Below are positions 34,643 through 45,404 of a DNA stretch of 64,000 nucleotides, piece after piece. Each line of letters begins with the position of its first letter. The stretch's first letter is position 1. A program made the translations under genes and the position numbers. The notes under the pieces were generated by a model, which was given only the letters and a program-made list of their open reading frames with translations, was not told where the DNA came from and did not search any database. Source of the DNA: Lolium rigidum (taxonomy: Eukaryota > Streptophyta > Magnoliopsida > Poales > Poaceae). The DNA lies in assembly GCF_022539505.1 (NCBI RefSeq), contig NC_061514.1, positions 328,087,090 through 328,151,089 of the forward strand, read 5' to 3'.

Positions 34643-37401
34643 ATGGCGGAAGGTACTCCGGTCAAGTACGAGGATCTTCCTGATGAGCTCAAGAAGAAAC
34701 ATGACGAGATCAAGGCAACCCTCGAAGCCAAACTCATCGGCTCATTCCACCGAACCCGCTCCCATGGCGTCAGGTGGAAGGGGTTCACACCTGAAGGCGC
34801 ACTCGATGGAGTGGACCCGTCCGCCCGTCGGAAGAACGCACCAGGTCGCCGCGGCAGAAATCAACTACATGGTGGCTCATTCGCCGCACCGCCACTCGAG
34901 AGCCCGGTGAACACTTTGGAGCGTGTCGCTCGCGCGTGGTCCAGGAAATCATGAGCCACCGGTATTCTCCGTCGGGACCAGCTCGGGGACTTTCAAAGGA
35001 GAGATGCCACTCCAGCCCCATCCGTTCGCATGGGCAGCACCGGAACCGCCGAACTCATCGGCATACGTCGTATACAAGATTGGTGGTGATCCTAGTGACT
35101 ACCAATTCCTACCCGAGGCACCCAAGGAGATCCCGCACGGATACGCGTGCGCATACGTACTGGACCGCAACACCCGGGCACTCTCGAACCGAGGCTGCAA
35201 CAGCAGGGGCCTCCGGGACGGCAGAGGAACGTCGGGAGCCGATCCTGAGAAGCAAACGTGGCTAGCTAAGTACACCACTCCGAAAAACCTCCGAGCCCAG
35301 CTCCTGCAGCTTGGCTTAGAACCGGAAAAGCAAGCATGGCTGGTTAAGTATGCCACCCCGGCGAATCTTCGGGGTTCGACACCTTCAGCCATCACCGCGG
35401 ATCAGATTTGTGCAATCTCGAAAGATCGGTTCGGCATGATGCCGAAAGGAAGACGTTCGGCTACACCAAGCCGTACCCCAACGACTACGAACTAATCCCG
35501 CTACCACCCAAATATCGGCTCCCGGACTTCACGAAGTTTAGTGGATCAGATGGTTCCAGCTCCATCGGGCATGTGAGCCGATATTTGGCACAGCTGGGCA
35601 CGATCTCAGCATCAGACGAGTTGCGTGTGAGGTTCTTCGCACAGTCCCTCACAGGATCGGCTTTCGGGTGGTACACATCGCTGCCACCGAACTCCATCCG
35701 GACTTGGAAGCAGTTGGAAGAGCAGCTCCATGAGCAAGTATCACTCGGAGGCTTCCGATGTTGGTATTGCCGATCTAGCACAAGTACGACGAAGCGCGGG
35801 GAGACAAGTGTCGGAATACGTCCAGCGCTTCGAGACCATTAGGAACCGATGCTTTTCGGCTCATGTAAGTGAAAAAGAAGCGATCGAGTTGGCGGTGGTG
35901 GGTCTCTCATCATCGATTAAGGACGTGGCCTCCCAGCGTACTACCCTTCATTGGCGCACATGGTGCGTAGGCTGCCGCATATGAGCAGCGCCACCCGGAT
36001 GTTTACCAGGACAAATTCAAGCGTGCGGTGACCCCGGTTGAGGCGGACAAGGATGAAGGTGCTGCGGGAGATCGGGAGGTAGCAAGTGGCTGAATGGACT
36101 CGAGCGACGGGCCCCGTGTCCTGCAAATGGGTGAAGCCACAGGGCCCTCCAAAAGGGTTCGACTTCGACGTGACCAAGACTGAGCAGATTTTTGATCTCT
36201 TACTCACGGAGAAGCATATAAAGGTACCCGAAGGCCACAAGATCCCCACGGTGCAAGAGCTGAACGGAAAGCCATACCGCAAGTGGCATAACACGTTCAC
36301 CCACACCACCAACGACCGCAGGGTGTGGCGGCAGCAGATCCAAATGGCGATAGAAAACGGACGGTTGATTTTCAACCAATACGCCATGAAGGTCGACACA
36401 CACCCCTTCCCCGCCGTAAACATGGTGGAGTATACTTACCATGGAGGGTGCCAGCCGGATTTCTCGTACAATATCAACATGGTAGGACCGGGACACCACT
36501 CCGTAAGGACGGAGATGAGGGCAGCTGCTCTCATAGCAAAGATACGAGAGGAAGCCGCTCCACGCGATCGGCTCCGCCAAGACGGCAAGCGCTACGTCAC
36601 GGAGGGAGAGGTGAAAAACATAAGGTATCAACGACCTCTCTCCGATCACCTCCTCAACAAGTATGTGAGTCGGCATGACCAACGCCGGCGATTCAACGAC
36701 GATGATGAAGAAGATCGTTCGGCTAGGGACGACAGGAGACGTCGTCGGCATGATCGTGATGAGGAGGAGCACGTGCGCCGTGCCAAGGAAAAGTTTGGGG
36801 AGCGAGTCGACGAGGATAGGCACCGGGACCGTCCCTTCTTCGACACTCGCTGGGATTCAGGAATGAGCCGATTGCCCACAATCGGCAACCGCCCGTAATG
36901 CAACCGAAGAAGAAGGAGACAGCCAACGTGTCCGTGTTCAAGCGCCTAGGGCCTCTCCCGCCACAAAGTAAACGCGCTGAGTCCCCTCGGTTGAAAGATC
37001 TCGAAGATTCGAAGACGAGGGAGAAGAAGAAGACAGTACCACCGGCCAAGGTGGTGCCCCGATGGACTCGGCCGTTCCCGAAACGCAGGGTTCAGCGATT
37101 GCGCGGCCTGGAGGAAGCCGAGAGGTTATACTTGCATACATTGAGGAAGGCAAGGCCTGATCTGGCTGCGAAGGTTCAGCGAACCCTGGATGAAGAGGGT
37201 CGTCCACGGAAAATGGAGTGGCGCCCCAAGCGAAGGAGAGCTGATGATGAAACATCGGCTGGCACAAACATGGTGCTCGTTCTTCCGACGAAGCTTAGTG
37301 CTCCACGATTACACGATGCACTCAAGGTGGACGACAGCAAGCGCACCAACATGATAAAGTCAGAGATTGGGCTGGTTTTATCTACCGGCCCGAACGAGTA
37401 G
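34643..37401 (+). pseudogene. Gypsy B gag, frameshifted
   Basis: Starts at ATG 34643 (MAEGTPVKYEDLPDEL). The reading needs frame changes near 34830, 34930, 35440, 35730 and 35960. Domains in order: an N-terminal linker; a block with YVVYKIGGDPSDYQFL; a duplicated WLxKYxTPxNLR phrase (35260 and 35340); the gag core with LPDFTKFSGSDGSSSIGHVS and LTGSAFGWYTSLPPNSIRTW (Retrotrans_gag PF03732); then WVKPQGPPKGFDFDVTKTEQ and a long basic, Arg-rich tail (36650-36800). It ends with the block ERLYLHTLRKARPDLAAKVQ and a stop at 37399-37401. A stop at 36896-36898 separates the last segment. No protease follows. It would form the particle protein if intact. Confidence 0.7.
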
Positions 37402-39002
37402 CAAGAGCACGTCAATGAGCAAACGTGGCGAGGCTGATCCTTGTGATCGGCCCCAAAAAATTTATGAAGGGACATTACAAAACCTTCACCGAGCAAGCAA
37501 CGTGGAGGCCGATTCCAAGCAATCGGCCGAAATTATCCTCACCATCCATTCTCGCCTGGGTTCAACATGTAATCCAACAGAGCCGATACCATCAATTCTC
37601 TTGACGGAATCGGCTCTGGGGGCACCTAGTGGATAAAACACGAGGATATGCAGTAGAAGTGCCTCATCCTTTGGTGATGAGTATTAAAGTATGGGGGCCG
37701 ATGCATAAATCGGCCGTAAAAACTCAAAAAATTCGAAAAAATTTGAGCACAGCCGATGCAGCAGACATCGACTCAAGAGATATAATTGTGATAATTAGAG
37801 GATCAATGGAGCAGGAAGTGGATCTTCTCTTTAAGGATCTCCGGGTTCTCTTTGCGAGTATTCGTTCGTCATCGGCTGGGGCAGTTTGAGGATCATAACC
37901 CTGACCAACGACGAGAGTAGCATAAACGTGCAAGTCAGGGTAAGGATGAGCCTAACGAAGGGAGCATATCTCTTCTAGGACCAGGAGAACAGCCGATGAC
38001 GAAGCAATCAGCTGTAACGTTTTTTGCCTAAGGCTTGACCAAGTTTGTGACTTGGTAGCTGTCACTTCCAGGGGTTGTTACGCCCAGGATTTTGGAGGGC
38101 ATCATAAATTCAAAGGCATCCTCACCGGAAGTTACTTCGGCCTACCAAAGATGATGAGCCGATCTGACCAGCCAGGCGCAAGATGTGAGCTGGAGAAGCT
38201 CGGGGGGCATCTCACCTTGAAATTTCTTCACTCTGAAGAACCGATTTTGTTGGAATCGGCTGATGCTGCATTACGAGTTGGAAACCGAGGATGACCGACT
38301 TGGTCGGCTCACTGCTATTCTCGCCCCGACTGAGGCTCGGGGGGAGCTTGCCACGAAAGGTCCTTTGCTATAAGGAGCCGATTTTACTCGAAATCGGTTG
38401 GCTCGCATTTCAATTTATCGTGAGAGATGGTTGCTGTAAGAATACAGAGCAGGATTATAAACGTCACTGCAGACTATCACAAGGGAATTTGTGGACAAGT
38501 GATGCCTGTTCTGCAGAAGTGGCAGCTTCAACGTTTGAGTTGACCTAGCAACAGTCCTGGGGCTCTCCTGAAAGCAAAGAGGATCCGGAAGAGAGGGATG
38601 CGGCAGAAGAATGTCTGAAATTTAAAGTTAATAAGGAGACTGGACATTATTTCAGGAGTTTTGCCGCTAAGTTTAACATTCCATTCGGTTGGATCTGCAT
38701 TTACAAGATCTAGGGGTTGCACGATTATGGCTTGGCCCTGTTTGACCGGGAGTTTGGGGGGTCCGGATGGATCTATCTCGAGATTTATCGTGAGAGACCG
38801 ATGCATTGCCATCGGCTCATTAAGCATTGGCTGAGTGACGATCGGCGGATCAGCATAAAGGAAATCGGCAAAATCAAATTGGGGAATTTCTTCATTGATA
38901 AACCAGATTTCTTACATAGAAGAGCTGATTAATCTCAAAAGGGAGTACTAAGGGGATACATTGCCCCGTCTACTACTGCTAGTCCTATGCTAAAGGTCCT
39001 AT
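37402..39002 (+). other. Gypsy B internal non-coding region with CCGAT/ATCGG inverted motifs
   Basis: About 1.6 kb where pol would be expected. Short frames show no retroelement domain. Instead CCGAT...ATCGG pairs recur, for example at 37511-37531, 37581-37615, 37698-37719, 38238-38261 and 38374-38403. The same words occur in the LTR (atcggctctttgagccgat near 34303 and 40676). Confidence 0.5.
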
Positions 39003-39524
39003 CTACGGGCCGTCGCTGCCCTCGTCGTCACCCTCGCTGCCGCTGTCGGCGCTACTCCCGGCGGGCTCGTCGTCGCTGCTGTAGCGGCCACCGGCGGGAC
39101 CTTCGTTGTCCTCGTCCTCCTCATCGTCGTCGTCATCACTGTCGTAGTCACTGAGATTCCCTGGCCAGGGGCAGTGGCGTTTGGCCGGCGGCTCGTCGGA
39201 GGGGCTGTCGTTGTTGTCCTCCTCCTCCTCTTCCTCCTCCTTCACCTCCTCGGAGGAGGTGAAGTCATCCCAGGAGAAGCGATCGTCGTCGCTCTCCTCC
39301 TCCGATTCCCCGTCGCCAGCGAAGCGCAGGTCGCTCTCCCCGTCCGTCGAGGACTTGTCATCCTCGGACCAGATGGAGAAGTCATGGTCTGGCTCCTCCC
39401 CGGCTTCTATGGCGCGACGGGTGTTGGCCGCATGGACCTCTTGTGGGTTCGGTTCTGGCGTCGGCTCGTGGGAAGAGGAGGACTCGAGAGAAAGTCCCGA
39501 TGAGGCGGAGGAGGAAGAAGACAT
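39003..39524 (-). CDS. Antisense acidic Ser/Asp/Glu-rich ORF in gypsy B (173 aa)
   Basis: Uninterrupted frame from ATG 39524 to a stop at 39003, antisense to gag and just inside the 3' LTR. The protein starts with a Ser-rich block (MSSSSSASSGLSLESSSS) and has several acidic runs (EEVKEEEEEEEDNN; YDSDDDDDEEDEDN) plus one basic patch, PPAKRHCPWPG. It has no fold that I recognise and is probably disordered. It is intact, whereas the sense-strand gag has five or more breaks. Antisense ORFs near the 3' LTR are known in some Tat-lineage gypsy elements (for example maize Grande). Whether this one is translated is unknown. The frame on the opposite strand (poly-Ser) is best seen as its shadow. Confidence 0.5.
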   Translation of the reverse strand: MSSSSSASSGLSLESSSSHEPTPEPNPQEVHAANTRRAIEAGEEPDHDFSIWSEDDKSSTDGESDLRFAGDGESEEESDDDRFSWDDFTSSEEVKEEEEEEEDNNDSPSDEPPAKRHCPWPGNLSDYDSDDDDDEEDEDNEGPAGGRYSSDDEPAGSSADSGSEGDDEGSDGP

Positions 39525-39776
39525 GCTGCGCAGAAGGGCTTTTGGAGTGCTAATGCGGAAGGGATGAGGAGAAGAACTGCTCGGTACGGTTGGATAAAAG
39601 AAGTGGGGATTTAATGTCCGAACGGTTTTCGAGGAAGTGGTGCCAAAAAACTGTCAAATCGTGCAGAGAAGTTGGGAAGGCAAGTTGTCATGATGGAAGT
39701 ACTGCGACGGTTTTGCTCTGCCACGACATGACCCCTCGGAGGAAACAGCGAGTGGTTTTGAAATTATCATTACCAA

Positions 39777-39790
39777 AACCAGGGGGCATG
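39777..39790 (+). promoter_or_regulatory. Gypsy B polypurine tract
   Basis: The bases aaccagggggcatg sit directly before the 3' LTR at 39791, the position of the plus-strand primer. Confidence 0.6.
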
Positions 39791-40953
39791 TGTTATCACC
39801 AGATTTTGGCTAAATCAGGAGATGGGCCGCGATCAAGATGGGCTTGGAAGATTACACGTGGAAGATCTCTGAAGCGGCCTTGCACGGAGAATTTGGGCTA
39901 GATTGCCCGTGTATCTTTAATAACAGTAGATTGTATCTAGATTAAAAGTTAGAGTTTGTCTCGTACACGGTGGGGATCTCCCACGTTAGAAAGTCCGCTG
40001 GACTATAAATATGTATCTAGGGTTTATGGAATAAACAACAACCAACGTTCAACACAAACAAATCTCGGCGCATCGCCAACTCCTTCGTCTCGAGGGTTCC
40101 TCCGGTAAGCACCATGCTGCCTAGATCGCATCTTGCGATCTAGGCAGCACAAGCCTGCCCACGTTGTTCATGCGTTGCTCGTGCTGAAGCCTTTTTGATG
40201 GCGAGCAACGTAGTTATCTTAGATGTGTTAGGGTTAGCATCGTTCTTCGAATTACATGCTTTCGTTATGCAAACCTTGCACATCTAGCCGCCCTTACACC
40301 TATCTCAGGTGTAGGGGCGGCACCCCGCTTGATCATAGTTTAGTAGATCTGATCCGTTACGGTTGCTCCTTGTTCATCAAGGATTAGTTTAACATCCGCA
40401 ATAGTTAGGCCCTACAAAGGGTTGGAGGATCCAGCGGCGTGTAGGGTGACGTTTGCTAGCCCTAAAAAGGATGTTCCGGGGATCAACCTCGTGTTGGTTT
40501 TTAGGCCCTGTCTAGGATCGGCTTACGGCCACCGTGCGCGAGCGCGAGGCCCAATCGTGAGTAGGATGATCCGATTATGCGGTGAAAACCCTAAATCGTC
40601 GTAGATCTCATTAGCTTTATCTTGATCAAGCAGGACCACCATATATTCGGACACCTTGTACGAATCATGGGTGGATCGGCTCTTTGAGCCGATTCACGAG
40701 ATAACCCGAGAGCCGATCGAGGCTCGTATTTAATGTTTACGTGTATGCCATGCAGGAAACTAAGCGAGGCATAATCCACACCTTCCCGACCGGGTATAGG
40801 TCGGGTGGCACGCCCTTGCGATAGCATCGGACGTGTGACCAGGAGGCTTTGCGGGCCGTCGCTCTGAGGGACTGGGGCCAGCCGCAGCCCTAGTTGTTCC
40901 CGGCTCTACTGTGTTGCCCGTCTCTGCCCGCCAGGGGGTTTCAGACGTCAACA
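39791..40953 (+). repeat. Gypsy B 3' LTR (1163 bp)
   Basis: TGTTATCACC...GACGTCAACA. Very similar to copies 1 and 2, including the TATA-like box and the three hairpins. It is followed by the target duplication ATTGT at 40954-40958. Confidence 0.87.
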
Positions 40954-40958
40954 ATTGT

Positions 40959-42224
40959 GTGGAAGATGATTGTTTGCAAGAAAACAGTAAAAACAAGTAT
41001 TGCGGCAGATTTGTATTTCAGTATAAAAGAATGGACCGGGGTCCACAGTTCACTAGAGGTGTCTCTCCCATAAGATAAAAGCATGTTGGGTGAACAAATT
41101 ACAGTCGGGCAATTGACAAATAGAGAGAGCATAACAATGCACATACATGTCATGATAAGTATAGTGAGATTTAATTGGGCATTACGACAAAGTACATAGA
41201 CCGCCATCCAACCGCATCTATGCCTAAAAAGTCCACCTTCAGAGTTATCATCCGAACCCCTTCCAAGTATTAAGTTGCAAAGCAATAGACAATTGCATTA
41301 AGTATGGTGCGTAATGTAATCAACAACTACATCCTTAGACATAGCATCAATGTTTTATCCCTAGTGGCAACAAGACAACACAACCTTAGAACTTTCTGTC
41401 ACTGTCCCGGGTATCAATGGAGGCATGAACCCACTATCGAGCATAAATACTCCCTCTTGGAGTTAAGAGCAAAACTTGGCCAGATCCTCTACTAATAACG
41501 GAGAGCATGCAAGATCATAAACAACACATAGGTAATAACTTGATAATTAATATAACATGGTATTCTCTATCCATCGGATCCCGACAAACACAACATATAG
41601 TATTACGTGATAGATGATCTTGATCATGTTAGGCAGCTCACAAGATCCGACAATGAAGCACAATGAGGAGAAGACAACCATCTAGCTACCGCTATGGACC
41701 CATAGTCCAGGGGTGAACTACTCACTCATCACTCCGGAGGCGACCATGGCGGTGTAGAGTCCTCCGGGAGATGAATCCCCTCTCCGGCGAGGTGCCGGAG
41801 GAGATCTCCGTAATCCCCGAGATGGGATTGGCGGCGGCGGCGTCTCCGGAAGGTTTTCCGTATCGAGGTTCTCGATGCGGGGTTTTCGCGACGGAGGCTT
41901 TAAGTAGGCGGAAGGGCAACGTGGGGGGTCACACGAGGGCCCCACACCACAGCTCGGCGCGGCCAGGGCCTGGGCCGCGCCGCCCTATGGTGGCGGCGGC
42001 TCGTGGCCCCACTTCGACTCCTCTTCGGTCTTCCGGAAGCTTCGTGGCAAAATAGGACCCTGGGCGTTGATTTCGTCCAATTCCGAGAATATTTCGTTAC
42101 TAGGATTTCTGAAACCAAAAACAGCAGAAAACAGCAATCGGCTCTTCGGCATCTTGTTAATAGGTTAGTTCCAGAAAATGCACGAATATGACATAAAGTG
42201 TGCATAAAACATGTAGATATCATC
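40959..42224 (-). repeat. Gypsy A 5' LTR, second piece
   Basis: Resumes with gtggaagatgattg, which follows the ATTGT site, and is collinear with 7996 to about 9260 of the 3' LTR. It ends near atgtagatatcatca at 42224, without the last 50-60 bases (including gagacgtatca), so the outer end is deleted. Confidence 0.78.
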
Positions 42225-42905
42225 AATTGCTAACCCTCACTATGTTTTATTTAAAGATTATTATGGTGATGTTTATGCAAAATATGTTGGCCCTTATGAT
42301 GGTTATATTGTTTGGTCTATTTGGGTCCCAAAGACCCTTGTTGCTAACAAAATAGGACCCATTGAAAAATGGGTACCTAAATCCAAGAATTGATCTCATG
42401 TAGGACTATACCGCCGGAGGTTCAAAATGGGTGCTTGATAGTGGATGCACAAGTCATATGATCGGCGGCAAGGATCTCGTCAAGGAGTTGAGGCCTAACA
42501 TTCATGAAATCACCATCTCCTTAGGCGATAATTCAACATCCGAGGTATTGGGTTTTGGCAAGGTTGTGGTTGCACACAACATTACTCTTGTGGATGTCAT
42601 GCTTGTCAAAACCCTTGGTTGCAATTTATTGTACGTTTCCGCCCTTGGCAAGATGGGTTTCGCCGTCTTTATTGATAATGATATTGTGGTCCTCTTGTGG
42701 ACCAAGACTCTAAATGTCACTTTCGTTGGGTACCGCGAAAACAACTTGTATGTGGTGGACTTGTCAGGGTCCACCAAGTCAAGTGTGATGTGCCTATTCG
42801 GAAAGGCGGATGTGGGTTGGTTGTGGCATCGCCGCTTGGCCCATGTCAACATGAGAACTTTACAAAGTCTTCACAAGGGGAATCATATTGTGGTACTAAT
42901 GGACA
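42225..42905 (+). pseudogene. Copia end of gag, protease and start of integrase
   Basis: Resumes the outer copia. First comes gag text (VLFKDYYGDVYAKYVGPYDG, then VWSIWVPKTL) with a stop near 42391. Then a new frame from about 42431 has the copia protease motif (WVLDSGCTSHM; catalytic DSG), GDNSTSEVLGFGKVVV and, further on, the integrase zinc-finger start WLWHRRLAHVNMRTL. The sequence is cut by the LINE insertion after 42905-42920. The pieces correspond to the gag-pol order of copia. The stop between gag and protease also occurs in relatives, where the two are separate frames. Confidence 0.75.
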
Positions 42906-42920
42906 ATGTTTCTTTTGCCA
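42906..42920. repeat. LINE target-site duplication, left copy
   Basis: atgtttcttttgcca is identical to 47707-47721 and lies inside the copia integrase zinc finger (codons for CFFC). Confidence 0.85.
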
Positions 42921-43451
42921 CATGTTCAAGGAAAGCTAATCTCATGCCCACAGATCTGAATCCCTAGTTCTTTCTCCTCCTTAATCACCCCATTTCTTTT
43001 CCTAGCGAGCCATAATCCTGATTTTCCCCTTCTGATCCCGCCCTAAATCTGATTCCCTACTGTATCTTCCACTTGACTATATCTGTACAACCACGATCTA
43101 TTCCCTGAACCTTATTCCCCTCTTTTTCCCTAATAAGCCACGATCCAAAAATCTTCAATTCTCCCCTTCTTCCTCCCGCAGAGTGAGTAAGATTTGTACT
43201 GTTCTTCCAGTTCGGGATCAAGGGAGAGTCCTCATAGTGGAGCTTGAAAAAACAACGGGACACTCTGCTTCTCCTCCACCGACGAAGGCGGACGCTATCA
43301 AAAAAAAAATCTTACTGTGTCTGCTGAGCTCCTTCTATAGCTCCATCCCACCAAGGAAATTCGGGAGGAATCAATTCCCGGTACCTAGTACCAGTAGCAG
43401 TTTGAAGGCCATTTGGGAAGTGGCGTCAAGCCTTTATGTGCCATTGAAGCC

Positions 43452-45404
43452 ATGAAGCTCATCGGCTGGAATTGTCAAGGTAAAGGAAAGGACCTAGTCA
43501 ACTCTACCAAAATGATGTACCTTGACAGACTCATGAACTCAACAGGTGCACATCTAATTTTTGTTTCTGAAACCAGATCATCTAGGTGCACTTCTTCCCA
43601 GCTTAATACTCGTTTTAATATTGCTGGTAGTTTTGTAGTTCCATCGATTGGTCTCTCTGGTGGTCTTTGGTTGTTGTGGACAGATGAAATGCAAGTCTAT
43701 GTCAAGTTCTCTAACCGCTACATTATTTTAGCAATAGTTGAACATGTACCTACTAATATTCAGTTTTTGTTGGCTTGTGTTTATGGGGATCCCCATCATC
43801 GCCACACCAAGATAATTTGGGACCATATTTTTACCTTTGTGCATGATAATCTAGGAAAGCCATTAGTATGCTTAGGAGATCTAAATAATATCATGTGTGA
43901 TTTGGATACCACTTCGGCTAATATAAATCACTATCGTATGCGTACTTTCAATGGCTATGTCAAACAATGTGGTCTCCTTGATCTCGGTTTCAGTGGTCCT
44001 GCTTATACTTGGACAAATAAACGTTTCTCTTCTACGCCGGTGTTTGAACGTCTTGATCGTTGTCTTGCGAATGCTGAATGGTGTGATTTATATCCAAATA
44101 CAAATGTTTTTAATCTTCCTATACTGTTTGGTGATCATGCTCCTATTCTTGTGACAACCGAATCTAAATATCGCAGACCAAAGCTAAAATTTAAATTTGA
44201 GAACTGGTGGATTATGGAGGAGGACTTCCAGAATGTTGCTAAAGCTGCTTGGAACTTGTCTATTAATAAACCCTTCCATTCTAGAACGACTAACCTTGCA
44301 GGTACTCTAAAAAAATGGTGCAAGAAGAAAAAACCGATTCAGCAGCAACTTGACACGCTTCAACAACAAATCAACACCATCCAGATGCAACCTATTCAGA
44401 ACCAAGACCATTCCATTGAGGTAAAACTTATAGCTCAATATGAAGAAAACATGACTAAACTTACCGAGTTTTACAGGCAAAGAGCGAAAAAACATTGGGC
44501 GACTGAAGGAGACAGGAACACATCTTTCTTTCATAATGCGGTTCTCAAGCGAAAGCGACGCAATCGTATTGTCTCCATTAAAGATGCTCATGGAAATAAT
44601 CTTTTTGACCCCGAAGACATTGCCCATGAATTTGTTGACTATTTCAAAAATATTTTCCACTCCTTGTCTTCTAACAATGACATGTCATTCTTGAATACCT
44701 CTCATCCCCAAGATGCACACGATTTTACAAACTCAATTCCGGACAAGCAAGAAGTGTGGGAAATTCTCAAATCCATGAGAAATAATGCTTCACCAGGACC
44801 TGATGGATTCAATGTTGGCTTTTACATTTCGGCTTGGAGTTGGATTGGAGAAGATGTTACTAAGCTGGTTAGAAATTTCTACATCACAGGTAATATCCCT
44901 CCTCGTCTTAATGAAACTCAGATTGCTCTTATACCAAAAAAGCTTGTTTGCCATGTTCCTTCAGACTTTAGACCAATCAGCCTTTGCAATGTTGTTTATA
45001 AAATAATTGCAAAATCTTTGGCGAATAGATTAAAACCACACTTACCAGATTACATCCATCCCTCGCAACAGGCTTTTATTGAAGGTAGGCGTATTAGCAA
45101 TAATATTATTGTAGCTCAGGAAATCGCTCACTCCTTCTCTCTTAATTCTTGGGATGGAATTGACTTCATGCTTAAAATTGATTTAGCCAAAGCTTTCGAT
45201 AGACTAGAATGGCATTTCATTGTGTCGGCTCTCGCACGCAAAGGGCTCCATGTCCATTTTATTAATTTAATCTATGCTTGCATATCTTCTCCAACTTTTT
45301 CGGTTATTATTAATGGCCAATCCTTTGCCCAATTCAAAAGTAGCAGAGGCATAAGGCAAGGATGCCCTTTGTCTCCTTCTCTTTTTGTTCTTGCGAGTGA
45401 ATGA
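43452..45404 (+). pseudogene. LINE endonuclease and reverse transcriptase (N-terminal two-thirds)
   Basis: The frame from ATG 43452 (MKLIGWNCQGKGK, the usual start of plant L1 ORF2) carries an APE-type endonuclease (SETRS; VYGDPHHRHT; CLGDLNNI; GDHAPILV as the terminal GDH motif) up to about residue 240. Reverse transcriptase follows: NNASPGPDGFNVGFY, DFRPISLCNVVYKIIAKSLA, LKIDLAKAFDRLEW (motif A Asp) and GIRQGCPLSPSLF (motif B). The frame ends at TGA 45402-45404 just after motif B. An earlier in-frame ATG at 43413 exists, but the family start favours 43452. Confidence 0.85.

Larger units (their letters stand above)
32257..40953 (+). mobile_element. Gypsy B: LTR retrotransposon with tandem 5' LTRs, gag only
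   Basis: Termini TGTTATCACC at 32257 and GACGTCAACA ending at 40953, flanked by the duplication ATTGT (32252-32256 and 40954-40958). LTR copies lie at 32257-33421, 33435-34581 and 39791-40953. Internal parts are a primer-binding region at 34582, a gag gene, about 1.6 kb of non-coding DNA, an antisense acidic ORF and a polypurine tract at 39777-39790. No protease, reverse transcriptase or integrase is visible, so it is a large non-autonomous derivative that would depend on a relative for movement. The gag type and the antisense ORF suggest a Tat-like gypsy lineage, by analogy with maize Grande, whose antisense ORF is known. Confidence 0.85.
7722..42224 (-). mobile_element. Gypsy A: gag-protease-only LTR retrotransposon interrupted by CACTA and gypsy B
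   Basis: Minus-strand element. The 3' LTR is 7722-9313. The internal region runs from 9314 to 31975, minus the CACTA insertion at 12279-29972. The 5' LTR is 31976-32256 plus 40959-42224, split by gypsy B. LTR ends are TG...CA (TGATACGTCTC on the minus strand; TGATGCGCG or TGATGGCGTG on the plus strand). The internal region encodes gag and an aspartic protease with the motif CDLGAS, but I find no reverse transcriptase, RNase H or integrase, so it is non-autonomous. The primer-binding region next to the 5' LTR (about 31946-31970) reads close to TGGCGCCGTTGCCGGGG, a type common in Athila/Tat-like gypsy elements. The outer end of the 5' LTR is missing about 50-60 bases, so no target duplication can be checked. 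Confidence 0.75.

Noticed and set aside
34539..34910. Alternative frames overlapping gypsy B gag start
   Set aside because: The frame from 34643 gives the recognisable gag N-terminus. The others begin inside the LTR or lack the gag pattern.
39174..39567. Plus-strand frames rich in Ser/Leu opposite the acidic ORF
   Set aside because: Complement of acidic GAG/GAC-type codons gives Leu/Ser-rich shadows. The minus-strand frame has the better start and balanced composition.
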